A stretch of DNA of 64,000 bases from Limiplasma sp036645955. GTDB lineage: Bacteria; Bacillota; Clostridia; Christensenellales; Aristaeellaceae. The notes below the pieces were generated by a model that saw only the letters and a list, made by a program, of their open reading frames with translations, was not told the DNA's origin and ran no database searches. The DNA lies in the NCBI GenBank assembly GCA_036645955.1, contig JAVXND010000006.1, positions 10,355 to 74,354 on the forward strand, in the 5' to 3' direction. Positions within the stretch are counted from its first letter, which is position 1, and each line of letters begins with the position of its first letter. Positions 7,707-16,811 of this stretch are shown here, piece after piece. The position numbers and the translations under genes were made by a program.

Positions 7707-10700
7707 TTAATTCAAAATACCAATCACAAACGAAAACGTCATGGGCTGATCTGCTGGAATATGATACTCGGGATGCACGGGCGCATGCCAGCTATCGTCC
7801 CCGCCTACGCCCTTGCGTTTGAGGGCAATGTTCAGATAGGTATAGGTAGGCTCCGCCAGCTCATCCTGATGCAAAGCGGTGAACAGCTCCATGGCGTTAT
7901 AGGGGAGCACACTCGCGCTAAACGGCTGGTCTACCTGCTCCACACGCAGGCCGCGGCCCTCTTTGTTGGTTAAGCATAGGTAACGCACGCCCTCGCGGTT
8001 GCCGCATTCCTGCGGCTGTAAATAAGGGGTGAGGTTTTCCTGCGCGGTGGTGGTATACAGCCCAAGGCTTGCGCCGTGCTTGCGGTCGCTGTAGTTTTCC
8101 GCAGGGCCTAGGCCGTAGTAAAGGGCGTTGCAGTATTCACGCGGCAGGCGCAGGCTTACGCCAAAGGCGGCCATATCGGGCAGACCTTGCTTGCCGTGAT
8201 AATGCATATCCACACGAAGCTTGCCGCCCGTAAGCGCGGTATAACACATGTCTACGGCGGCACCGCCTGTCAGGGGTAAATCGTAATGGTAGCAAACATG
8301 GAGCTTGCCGTCTTGCACCTCCGCCGCTTGAGGTACGCTCACGGCGTGTAAGCTGGCGGCTTGCCAGAGCGCCTCACTCACCAAATCGCCATTGCCCTTG
8401 TCGTTGTTGGTGGGGGCACGGAACAGGCTGAGGGCGGGCACGGTGGACAACAGTTCACGCCCATCGTTGCCGCGCAGGGAGCATATGCCGCCTTCCGCAA
8501 AGCTGAAAAGCATCTCATTGTGATCACTGCGCACGCCGATGTTGACATCCCCGCGGGAGATCACAGAGGCAGTGTCTGCAAGCGGTGCCTTTTCGGGGAG
8601 CGTTGCAAGGAGGGCTTCGCCGTGCATGAGCTCGTAATCCGTATCTGCCCAAGCGGCGGCTGTGCTTAGGAACAAGCCGCAGTGCAGTAGATATTCACCG
8701 CTTAGGGTTGGGGTGAGCACGGGCAATTCAAAATGACGGGTTTCGCCCGCTGGCACATCCAAAGGTGCAAGCACACCGCATTGCACGGCTTCGCCATTTC
8801 GCTTGAGCTGCCAGCGCAGTACATAAGCGGAGGCATTTTGGAACAATGCGCGGTTTTCAATGGTTACGCCCTGCGCATCTGGGGTGAGCCGCACAGGCTG
8901 ATACAGGTATTTGACCTCTTGCAGCTTTGGGGTGGGGGTGCGGTCGGCAAAGAAAATGCCATTTCCGCAGAAATCCCGATCGGTGGGGCGCTCTCCAAAA
9001 TCGCCGCCATAAGCAAGGCGGGGCTTGCCGTTGGGCGCAGTTACCAAAATCGCCTGATCCACCATGTCCCAAATAAAGCCGCCTTGGTATTGCGAAAATT
9101 CATCCTCAAGCGCAATGTATTTGTGCATGCCGCCGCAGCTGTTGCCCATGGCATGCGTGTACTCGCACAAAATAAAGGGCTTGTCCGTGTGCGCGGTGAG
9201 GTATTCGGCGATTTCATCAGCGGGGGGATACATGCGGCTTTCGATATCGGAGGTGGCATTATAGCGGCGGTCATGCACAACCCCTTCGTAGTGTACCAGA
9301 CGGCTTGGATCACGCTTGCGAAGATGCTCGGACATCTCAAAAATGTCTTTTCCGCCGCGGCTTTCGTTTCCGCAGGACCAGATCAGCACGGAGGGGTGAT
9401 TCTTATCGCGCTCCTGCATGGAGGTGGCACGGTCAATCAGCGTGGGCAGCCATGCGGGATCGTCGTTTGGAACCACCCATTCGGGTTGGGTGACATTGGG
9501 CCTTTGCCAAGAGCCGTGACTTTCGAGGTTGCATTCGTCAATCAGGTAGATGCCGTATTCATCGCAGAGCTTGTACCATAGGCCTTGGTTGGGATAATGG
9601 CTGGTGCGCACGGCGTTGATGTTGTTGCGCTTGAGCGCAGCAATGTCTGCAAGCATATGCTTTGGCGTGATTGCGCGCCCTGCTTCCATGCAAAACTCGT
9701 GCCGATTGGTGCCTCGGAAAAGGATACGCTTGCCGTTTAACTGCATCAACCCATTTTTGAACTCAAAGCGTCTAAAGCCGATGCGGGTTTGCGCCACCTC
9801 AAAAACTTGCCCATCCTTGCCCGTAAGTGTGAGGCGAAGGGTGTATAGGGCGGGTTGCTCTGCACTCCAAAGCGACGGGCTTGCAATGGCGCGTTCCAAG
9901 GTGGTTTGAGGCTTTGCCTCGGTGGAATAGCAATCCACCACCTTGCCATTGCTGTCCATCAGCTCGGACGTGAGCGTCACGGCTTCGTTTGGCAATAAAA
10001 GCGAAAGCTCGGCTTTGAGTGTGCCGTTTGCATAAGCGTCGTCAAGCACGGGCATTGCAAACAGGTCAAGCACATGCGCCTTGGGCTGTGCCGTAAGCTC
10101 CACATCGCGGAAAATGCCGGAGAAGCGCCAAAAATCCTGATCCTCGATATAAGATGCGCATGAAAAGCGGAACACCTCCACGGCAAGCTTGTTTTCGCCT
10201 TTGTGAAGCGCGGAGGTAATATCGAAATGCGAAGGGGTGAAGCTATCCTCCGCATAGCCAAGCAATGTGCCGTTTAACCAGCAAAAGAAAGCGGTTTCCA
10301 CCCCGTGGAAGGTTAGCACCACGCGTGAACCGTCCCAGCCTTCAGGCACGTCAAAATAGCGCACATAGCTGCCAACGGGGTTGTATTCCGTGGGAATTTG
10401 GGGCGGCAGAAGCTGTTCGTGCCCATCCCAAGGGTATTGAAGGTTGACGTACTGCGGTTTGCCATAGCCCTCAAGCTGTATATGCGCGGGCACGTGAATT
10501 TCGTGCCAATCGGCGCAGGAAAAATCATCAGCTTCAAAACCGATGGGGCGCTCGCTTAAACGTTCGCTGTAACGGAACCTCCACAGACCGTTCAGACTGC
10601 GGCGGAGGCTGGTGGCTTCCGCCGCGGCTTCGGCGGCATTCAAATAGCAATCGTGATCCGAAACGGCGGGCAATCTTCCTACGGCGAAAACGGTGGGGTC

Positions 10701-10736
10701 TGTGAGGTAACCAAGGTCATAACGGATGTCTTGCAT
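7707..10736 (-). CDS. lacZ: Beta-galactosidase, glycoside hydrolase family 2 (LacZ type)
   Basis: The 1009-residue enzyme is full length for E. coli-type LacZ (about 1020). It hydrolyses terminal beta-galactosides in the cytoplasm by a retaining mechanism. Order of parts: sugar-binding jelly-roll domain (about 40-210), immunoglobulin-like domain, TIM barrel, second Ig-like domain and the C-terminal beta-sandwich (Bgal small chain). The acid/base is Glu458 in IWSCGNESRGG and the nucleophile Glu525 in ILCEYTHAMGNSCGG. The start ATG 10736 has AGGGAGA upstream; the frame extends 37 codons further but through the preceding gene's end without a ribosome site. It is the last gene of the SBP-permease-permease-GH2-GH2 operon and has no signal peptide. 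Confidence 0.95.
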   Translation of the reverse strand: MQDIRYDLGYLTDPTVFAVGRLPAVSDHDCYLNAAEAAAEATSLRRSLNGLWRFRYSERLSERPIGFEADDFSCADWHEIHVPAHIQLEGYGKPQYVNLQYPWDGHEQLLPPQIPTEYNPVGSYVRYFDVPEGWDGSRVVLTFHGVETAFFCWLNGTLLGYAEDSFTPSHFDITSALHKGENKLAVEVFRFSCASYIEDQDFWRFSGIFRDVELTAQPKAHVLDLFAMPVLDDAYANGTLKAELSLLLPNEAVTLTSELMDSNGKVVDCYSTEAKPQTTLERAIASPSLWSAEQPALYTLRLTLTGKDGQVFEVAQTRIGFRRFEFKNGLMQLNGKRILFRGTNRHEFCMEAGRAITPKHMLADIAALKRNNINAVRTSHYPNQGLWYKLCDEYGIYLIDECNLESHGSWQRPNVTQPEWVVPNDDPAWLPTLIDRATSMQERDKNHPSVLIWSCGNESRGGKDIFEMSEHLRKRDPSRLVHYEGVVHDRRYNATSDIESRMYPPADEIAEYLTAHTDKPFILCEYTHAMGNSCGGMHKYIALEDEFSQYQGGFIWDMVDQAILVTAPNGKPRLAYGGDFGERPTDRDFCGNGIFFADRTPTPKLQEVKYLYQPVRLTPDAQGVTIENRALFQNASAYVLRWQLKRNGEAVQCGVLAPLDVPAGETRHFELPVLTPTLSGEYLLHCGLFLSTAAAWADTDYELMHGEALLATLPEKAPLADTASVISRGDVNIGVRSDHNEMLFSFAEGGICSLRGNDGRELLSTVPALSLFRAPTNNDKGNGDLVSEALWQAASLHAVSVPQAAEVQDGKLHVCYHYDLPLTGGAAVDMCYTALTGGKLRVDMHYHGKQGLPDMAAFGVSLRLPREYCNALYYGLGPAENYSDRKHGASLGLYTTTAQENLTPYLQPQECGNREGVRYLCLTNKEGRGLRVEQVDQPFSASVLPYNAMELFTALHQDELAEPTYTYLNIALKRKGVGGDDSWHAPVHPEYHIPADQPMTFSFVIGILN

Positions 10737-10750
10737 GGTATTTTCTCCCT

Positions 10751-13492
10751 TTATTTTGTGGTGATGAGAAGGACGGGGTCCAATATGCCCGCGCGACCAT
10801 CGGCGGTGTTGTTTTGCACAATGACGCTGATGCGCTGCGAGCCGCATGCGTCGGGCGGGATCACGGCTTCCAGCCTATGATCATCGGGACTGCTTTGGGA
10901 ACACAGCAATTGTGCATCCAAATAAACTTCGATGAAGCCGCGAACACGGGCAAAGACGAGGCGACGCTTTTCGCCCGCACGGCCAAGCTCCACAGGGGCT
11001 TGATAAAGACCATACAACCCATTACAACCATCCATTGCGGCTTGTGGGGTGCCTATAAAGCTTACGGATTCCATGCTGTTCATATCCCCAACACCAAGCG
11101 CCTGCGCGGGGTCTGGGCGCTCATGGGTCAGGGTGTGGCTCATGCGCCAGCCGTCAAGCACGTGAACATCGGAAGCTGGCAGGTCGGCAAGGGCGGGGCG
11201 CTCATGAATGGGCAGTGTAAGCGTTGCGGCATGCAGTCCGCGAGCGGAAGCGTGCAGTGTGAGCTGTGTTGCATTCGGTAGGGCAGATACAATCAACTGA
11301 CAACGTCCGTGATACAGGCGGCAGGTATTGGATATGTCAGGGCCGTGATCATTGGGGTTACCGTTACCAACGCCAAGCAATTTGCCGCCTTCCACCTCAA
11401 CAGTTAACAAGCTTTTGGCGGTGGGGCACTCACGCTCCTCGCTGTCTGCGGCAAACAGCGTGACGGCGGCGACGGAGTCTGTATCGGGGTACAGGCAGGG
11501 CATGGCGGATTGAAACAACAGCTTTACAGGCTTGCCGGCGGTTTCTCGCTTTGCGCTGATGATGCATTCGCCGTTTCGGTATCCCTTTGCAAGCAGTGTA
11601 CCTGCTTCAAACGGTACCTGCCACTCCGCTGGCACGGCAGGACTGTTGGGTTGACTGCCCAGCGAGCGTCCATTGAGGAAAAGCTCGATTTGCTCAAGGT
11701 TGCTGTAAGCCATGATTCGTACACAGGTACCCGCAGGGTGGTTCCAGTGCGGAAAGAGGTGCAGACAAGGCTCCTTTTTCCAAAAGGCCTGATACAGATA
11801 ATAAACATCCTTGGGAAAACCGCAGGTGTCCATGATTCCAAAATGGCTGGATACGCTAGGCCATTCATAGGGGGTAGGCTCGCCGCGGTAATCAAAGCCT
11901 GTCCAGATGAACATGCCCATGACATAGGGGCGGCTTAGCACGGCTTGATTGGCCTCGCGTGCGGTTTCGCCCCAAGCGGCGCAATCCTCATCATAATTGC
12001 CAAAGACCTGCGCGGCAGGGCTGGTCAGGCACTGGCCGCGCGTGGCAAAGGCGGATGCCAATTCAGAGGAAATCAAGGGCTGATGGGGATATTTTTGATG
12101 GAAAGCATCAAAATTGTTTGTATGATAGTTGATGCCTGTAATATCCAAGCAGTGGTTTGCACCCAAATCCTCAAAAATTCCGCCGTCAAGAGCGCCAAGC
12201 ACGGGGCGGGTGTCGTCCAGCTTTTTCACCTCAGCCATCTGATGCAAGGCCAACCGCTTGCCGATGGGCGTGCCCTGCAAAGGCTCTTCATTAAAGAGCG
12301 AATACATCACCACACAGGGATGGTTGCGGTCACGCCGTACCATGCTTCGCAATAGCGCCAGCGCATCATCAGCGGTGGAAAAACAGCGGTTTTCATCCAT
12401 GACCAGTATGCCCATTTCATCGCAAAGCTCAAGCAGCTCGGGCGGCGGAGGATTATGGGAACAGCGGTAGGCATTGGACCCCATTTGCTTGAGCAGGTTG
12501 AGGCGGTAGCGCCAAAGCTCCTTGGGAATGGCCGCGCCTATGCCTGCGTGATCCTGATGGTTGCAGGTGCCTAAGAGCTTCACGGGGCGGTCGTTAAGCC
12601 AAAAGCCGCTATCCGCGTCCACACGCAGGGTGCGAAAGCCGAATTGGGTTTGCGCAAGGTCCGTTCCTTGAGCAGAAACAACAGCGGCATGGAGCTTGTA
12701 CAGGGCAGGCTCCTCAATATCCCAAAGCTGTGGGCTTGAAACGGTGAAATGCATGGAAAATGCACCCTGCTCATAGGCGCCTAGCGCAATGGGCAGCGCC
12801 TTGCTTGCGGGAGCGGAGGGTCCTTCTATTTGCAGGGTGAGCTCGCCTTTGGCAGGCGTGGGGGAAGCATTGCTGATGGTTGCTTCGCAGTCAACCCGCC
12901 ACTTGCCTTCACTCATGCGCTGTGGCTTTACCCACAAGCCATCGTGTGCCACGTGAAGGCGCGGATGCTTTTGCAATGTGCAGTGACGGTTGATACCGCA
13001 GCCCTCATACCACCAGCCTTCCCAAACGGTTTTGTCCACCCGCACGGCGATTATGTTGGGGTTGGAACCAAAATGCGCGATGTCGGTGATGGAAAGCGAA
13101 AAGCCGTTGTAACAGCTTTCGTTGTGCAAAAGCTTTGTGCCATTGCAATAGAGGTCTGAAATGCCGGAAATGCCGTCGAAGCAAAGCTCGATTTCCTGCT
13201 GAGCGTCCTCTGGCTCCAGCAAAAAGGTGCGGCGGTACCAGCACACGCCCGATGGGTGATAGCCATGGCTGGGAATGCCTGTTAAGTCAAAGGGAACGGT
13301 GTGCTGCCAATCGTGTGCAAGGGTGACCTCCTCCCAAGCGCTATCGTCAAAGCACAGCGCAGCGGGGCCTTGCGCGCCGTTTCCCTTTGCAAAAGCATAG
13401 ATGGTGCCGTGGTTGATTGTTTTGGGAAGCACGGTCTGCGGTTCGCACGTAAAGCGCCATTGCCGATCCAGTGAAAAACAAGTGGTTTGCAT
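10751..13492 (-). CDS. Glycoside hydrolase family 2 enzyme (beta-galactosidase-like)
   Basis: The 913-residue protein is a GH2 enzyme of the shorter type, distinct from the LacZ next to it. It has an N-terminal sugar-binding domain (SGVCWYRRTFLLEP), an Ig-like domain, a TIM barrel and a long C-terminal extension with DUF4982/Ig-like features (AYSNLEQIELFLNGRSLGS). The acid/base is Glu402 in MYSLFNEEPLQG and the nucleophile Glu477 in LISSELASAFATRG. The barrel motif YRCSHNPPPPELLELCDEMG is typical. No signal peptide is seen, so it acts in the cytoplasm on imported oligosaccharides. Specificity within GH2 (galactosidase, glucuronidase, mannosidase) cannot be settled by eye. Fourteen bases separate it from lacZ; the ribosome site (AAAGGACG) is weak. 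Confidence 0.88.
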   Translation of the reverse strand: MQTTCFSLDRQWRFTCEPQTVLPKTINHGTIYAFAKGNGAQGPAALCFDDSAWEEVTLAHDWQHTVPFDLTGIPSHGYHPSGVCWYRRTFLLEPEDAQQEIELCFDGISGISDLYCNGTKLLHNESCYNGFSLSITDIAHFGSNPNIIAVRVDKTVWEGWWYEGCGINRHCTLQKHPRLHVAHDGLWVKPQRMSEGKWRVDCEATISNASPTPAKGELTLQIEGPSAPASKALPIALGAYEQGAFSMHFTVSSPQLWDIEEPALYKLHAAVVSAQGTDLAQTQFGFRTLRVDADSGFWLNDRPVKLLGTCNHQDHAGIGAAIPKELWRYRLNLLKQMGSNAYRCSHNPPPPELLELCDEMGILVMDENRCFSTADDALALLRSMVRRDRNHPCVVMYSLFNEEPLQGTPIGKRLALHQMAEVKKLDDTRPVLGALDGGIFEDLGANHCLDITGINYHTNNFDAFHQKYPHQPLISSELASAFATRGQCLTSPAAQVFGNYDEDCAAWGETAREANQAVLSRPYVMGMFIWTGFDYRGEPTPYEWPSVSSHFGIMDTCGFPKDVYYLYQAFWKKEPCLHLFPHWNHPAGTCVRIMAYSNLEQIELFLNGRSLGSQPNSPAVPAEWQVPFEAGTLLAKGYRNGECIISAKRETAGKPVKLLFQSAMPCLYPDTDSVAAVTLFAADSEERECPTAKSLLTVEVEGGKLLGVGNGNPNDHGPDISNTCRLYHGRCQLIVSALPNATQLTLHASARGLHAATLTLPIHERPALADLPASDVHVLDGWRMSHTLTHERPDPAQALGVGDMNSMESVSFIGTPQAAMDGCNGLYGLYQAPVELGRAGEKRRLVFARVRGFIEVYLDAQLLCSQSSPDDHRLEAVIPPDACGSQRISVIVQNNTADGRAGILDPVLLITTK

Positions 13493-13527
13493 TTGAAATA
13501 CGTCCTTTTGCGTGTGTTGGTGTGGCT

Positions 13528-14340
13528 TTAACCTTTGACAGAACCAGCGATACCTTCTGTGAAGCTTTTCTGCAGCAAGAAGAAGATGAGAACCGTGGGA
13601 AGCGTGCTGATGAGCACACCAAGCATCAATACGCCATAATCTGTTACATAACCCGCAACGAGATTTGCAGTGAGCATGGGCATGGTAATGCTATCGCCTG
13701 TTTGCATGATTACCTTGGGCCAAAGGTAGTTGTTCCATGCGTTCATAAAGGTGATGGTCATGGCGGCGGCGTAGGTAGAGCGCATGGTTGGGAAGAACAT
13801 ACGAATGAAAATTTGAAACTCGTTCAGCCCATCAATGCGTGCGGCTTCAATGATGTCGTGAGGGAAGGAGCGCGCGCTTTGGCGGAACATCATAATGAGA
13901 AATGGCGTGGAAATGCTAGGCAGAACGAAGGCCAGCGCGGTGTTGAGCAGCTTCATCTGGCTAAACATGCGAAACAGGGGGATCATGGTGGCCGCGAAGG
14001 GAACCATCATGGCTGTGAGCAATACGCTCATTAACCGATCTTTGCCCTTGGTATGGTAGATTTCAAAACCGTAGCCTGCCAGCGAACAAATCACCAGCGA
14101 TAGCAACGTTTGAGAAATAGCATACACGAAAGAGTTCTTGAGTGCAAGCCATACATTTTGGCTTGCTATAAGGTTTTGGTAATTTTGGAGAAGATTGTTT
14201 CCAGGCAATAGAGAACCGCTTAGCACGGTCGCGCTGTTGTTTGTAGCGGAAACAGCCATCCAATATAACGGAAAAACCGAAAATATGGCGGCTAAGGTGA
14301 GGAAAAGATATTTGAAAAACGTGCTTGCACGTAATTTCAT
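13528..14340 (-). CDS. Carbohydrate ABC transporter permease (MalG/AraQ type)
   Basis: The 270-residue protein has six membrane segments and the EAA loop near its C-terminal third (DIIEAARIDGLNEFQIFIRM), the surface that docks to the ATPase. N-terminal KYLFLTLAAIFSVFPLYWMA is typical for the MalG-type subunit. Its ATG overlaps the stop of the partner permease by four bases (ATGA), so the two are translated together. The operon lacks its own ATPase gene; a shared MsmK-like ATPase elsewhere is likely. The imported sugar is inferred, from the GH2 genes downstream, to be a beta-linked galactose-containing oligosaccharide. Confidence 0.92.
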   Translation of the reverse strand: MKLRASTFFKYLFLTLAAIFSVFPLYWMAVSATNNSATVLSGSLLPGNNLLQNYQNLIASQNVWLALKNSFVYAISQTLLSLVICSLAGYGFEIYHTKGKDRLMSVLLTAMMVPFAATMIPLFRMFSQMKLLNTALAFVLPSISTPFLIMMFRQSARSFPHDIIEAARIDGLNEFQIFIRMFFPTMRSTYAAAMTITFMNAWNNYLWPKVIMQTGDSITMPMLTANLVAGYVTDYGVLMLGVLISTLPTVLIFFLLQKSFTEGIAGSVKG

Positions 14341-15254
14341 CGCTTGTCACCTACCTTCATTTGCACAAAGGCCAAAATGGCTACCATGATAAAAATGACA
14401 TAAGACATGGCGGCGGCATAGCCAAATTTGGGTACGCCCTCAAAGGATGATTTATAAATATAGTGAGACATGGTGAGCGTCATGTAAGCGGGGCCGCCGC
14501 GCGTTAAATTGACAGATTCGTCAAACAGCTGTAAAGTTCCGTTGGTAGAAAGAATTGCAGTAAGCAAAATCACGGGCCGAAGCAGGGGCACGGTGATATT
14601 GGTGAATTGCTTAAAAGGCGAAGCACCATCTATGCGTGCGGCTTCGTAAACGGAGTAGTCTATGTTTTGAAGCCCGGAAAGGTAAAAAACCATGTTATAG
14701 CCAGTCCACCGCCAGATAAGCGCCACGACAATCACAATGCGCGCAGTGAGCGCGGAGCCGTTTATCCAGTTAATGCCTGTGTCGATAACGCCCATCCCCA
14801 TGAGCACACCATTGATAAAACCGTCCACCGCAAACATGGAGCGGAAAATGAGCGAGTAGGAAACCAGCGAGGTGGCGCAGGGTAGAAAAATGGCGGTACG
14901 AAAAAGACCGCGGCAACGCAATTTGGGGTTGTTAAGCATGGTGGCAAGTACCAATGCCAGTATCAGCATGATGGGTACCTGAACCACCAGAAATAGAAAA
15001 TTGTTCCGCAATGCTTGCTGAAAGATGTTATCCTTGAGCAGATAGCTATAATTTCGCAAGCCGCAATACGAAAGCCGCGCGCCCTGCCCTGACTGAAAAG
15101 ACAGCAGCAGCGCTTGCAACATGGGCACAAAGCACATCCAAACAATGAGGATTGCCGCTGGCGCTAAAAAAAACCAACCAGTTAGATTTTGACGTTTGCC
15201 TAATGCCATCTTTTTGCGCTTTTTGGATACAGAGGTCATGGTTTGAGTGTTCAC
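14337..15254 (-). CDS. Carbohydrate ABC transporter permease (MalF/UgpA type)
   Basis: The 305-residue permease begins with GTG at 15254, preceded by GGGAG nine bases upstream. A basic N-terminus (SKKRKKMALGKRQ) precedes six membrane segments starting GWFFLAPAAILIVWMCFVP. The EAA loop reads YEAARIDGASPFKQFTNITVP. It forms the heterodimer with the gene overlapping its 3' end. It lies 88 bases downstream of the solute-binding protein gene, with a hairpin in between. Confidence 0.92.
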   Translation of the reverse strand: MNTQTMTSVSKKRKKMALGKRQNLTGWFFLAPAAILIVWMCFVPMLQALLLSFQSGQGARLSYCGLRNYSYLLKDNIFQQALRNNFLFLVVQVPIMLILALVLATMLNNPKLRCRGLFRTAIFLPCATSLVSYSLIFRSMFAVDGFINGVLMGMGVIDTGINWINGSALTARIVIVVALIWRWTGYNMVFYLSGLQNIDYSVYEAARIDGASPFKQFTNITVPLLRPVILLTAILSTNGTLQLFDESVNLTRGGPAYMTLTMSHYIYKSSFEGVPKFGYAAAMSYVIFIMVAILAFVQMKVGDKR

Positions 15255-15298
15255 AAGGCGCCGCTCCCTTCAAAGCATCTGAGCATCAATTACAGAGG

Positions 15299-15326
15299 AG
15301 GAGAGGGCTCTCGTGAACCCTCTCCT
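15299..15326 (-). promoter_or_regulatory. Intercistronic stem-loop between binding-protein and permease genes
   Basis: The arms AGGAGAGGG (15299-15307) and CCCTCTCCT (15318-15326) form a 9-bp stem without a following T-run. Such hairpins after the first gene of sugar transporter operons usually stabilise the binding-protein message relative to the permeases; that role is inferred. Confidence 0.5.
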
Positions 15327-15342
15327 GATGGATTGTTCGAAG

Positions 15343-16623
15343 TTAGATACCCATTGCAAACTCAACTGTTGATTGCGCATCTGAAAGGGCGGTTTCGGCG
15401 TTTGTGCCCCCAACAATCGCAGTCATAGCGTTGCCGACTGCGTCACGCGCTTCATAGTAATACACCCCGGTGTAGTTGCTGGGAATTTTTCCTGCAAAGT
15501 CGGTGATCTTGGAATAGATCGCGTCTCCGCCGAAGAACTCCTGAGGCTGTGCATAAACGGTGCTTGCGCCTGCGGGCAAATAGGTGGCAAGGGCGCCGCT
15601 GGCAGGCAGGATGGTTTCGTAAAAGCTGGTGCTGCCAGCGAAGGTTTTCGCAAGAAAATCATAAGCCAGGGCAGCGTTCTTGCAATTTGCACTTACAGCC
15701 CAGGAAGAGCCGCCGTTGTTGGAATAGTTGGTAGCTCCTTCGGTTTTTGCGAGCTTAGGCAGATTGGTCACAGCCCATTTGCCGCTTTGATCCTTAGCGG
15801 TCTGGATGGAAGCGAGGATCCAGCAACCGTTGATGGTACCGGTAACGGTGCTGTTGGTGAGGGTACCGATATACTCGTCCCAACCGTTGACTTCAACAAA
15901 AATACCTTCCTTAACCATGGTGGCGTAAATATCCATGACCTCCATCATGGCAGGGTTGTCCTTGATGTTGAGGGAGCCATCGGCATTAAAGAGGCTTGCG
16001 CCAGCGCTTTGAAGCATGATCATAATTTGGTCAGGCTCTCCTGCGGTGCCGCTAAGCATGGCCTTGCCAGTCTTTGCAAGCACGTCCTTGCCAATTTCAA
16101 TAAAGCGGTTCCAGTCGATGTCGGTTAGGTCGGCAACGGTGTACCCTGCTTCTGCAAGCAAATCGGTGCGTACTGCATATACACAAGCGCCGTTGTCGAA
16201 GGGTACGCCATAGTTTTTACCATCCACAACAGAGTAAGCTACCTTTGCCGCACCAAATTGGGTAAAATCAATGCCGCTGGCGGTTAGGTCGGAGAACATG
16301 TCGGGATAGGTCATCACATTCTTTTGGAATGCATTATCTTGGCAAAGAAAGATATCGGGCAGGTTGCTGTAATCACTCGCCATACCAGCGGTGGTTAGCT
16401 TGGTTTGCAAATCGGGCCAAGGGGTTTCGACGATTTCCAGCTCAAAAGCGGGATCAACCTCAGCCTTATAGACCTTTGCCGCTTCTTCCATGGCGTAAAG
16501 GTTAAAAGCAGGGTCCCAGCACCATACGGTCAATTTGTGACCGCTTTCCTCTGCCAACGCAGGAATTGATACCAGCGAGAGAAGCAACACGAGTGCCAAT
16601 AACACCGAAACGAGTTTTTTCAT
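15343..16623 (-). CDS. Sugar ABC transporter substrate-binding protein (family 1)
   Basis: The 426-residue protein starts at ATG 16623, with AGGAGG seven bases upstream. It belongs to the extracellular solute-binding family 1 (MalE/UgpB-like): KLTVWCWDPAFNLYAMEEA at the mature N-terminus, a DIFLCQDNAF block and the late GGSSWAVSANCKNAALAYDFL segment. The signal peptide (LVSVLLALVLLLSLVSIPALAEE) ends in an ordinary AxA site and lacks the lipobox cysteine expected of a Gram-positive binding protein. It is the promoter-proximal gene of the GH2 operon. The ligand is unknown; beta-galactoside oligosaccharide is inferred from the enzymes downstream. Confidence 0.9.
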   Translation of the reverse strand: MKKLVSVLLALVLLLSLVSIPALAEESGHKLTVWCWDPAFNLYAMEEAAKVYKAEVDPAFELEIVETPWPDLQTKLTTAGMASDYSNLPDIFLCQDNAFQKNVMTYPDMFSDLTASGIDFTQFGAAKVAYSVVDGKNYGVPFDNGACVYAVRTDLLAEAGYTVADLTDIDWNRFIEIGKDVLAKTGKAMLSGTAGEPDQIMIMLQSAGASLFNADGSLNIKDNPAMMEVMDIYATMVKEGIFVEVNGWDEYIGTLTNSTVTGTINGCWILASIQTAKDQSGKWAVTNLPKLAKTEGATNYSNNGGSSWAVSANCKNAALAYDFLAKTFAGSTSFYETILPASGALATYLPAGASTVYAQPQEFFGGDAIYSKITDFAGKIPSNYTGVYYYEARDAVGNAMTAIVGGTNAETALSDAQSTVEFAMGI

Positions 16624-16811
16624 GGGAAGTCCTCCTTCAATTTTTAGACGCAAAAATAAGAACTTTGGGGATCCATTCTTGAGGAGCCTGCCGAAGTGCC
16701 TATTGTTCGTCGCCTTTTATGATATCATTTTACCATAGATGAAAAAGAAAAAATGCCTAATTTCGACCATGTTTTATGTAAAAACAGTCATTTGAGCATG
16801 GAAATAGAAAC

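Noticed and set aside
8733..9581. 282-codon plus-strand frame opposite lacZ.
   Set aside because: Antisense shadow of a strongly conserved GH2 gene; no ribosome site, no domain.
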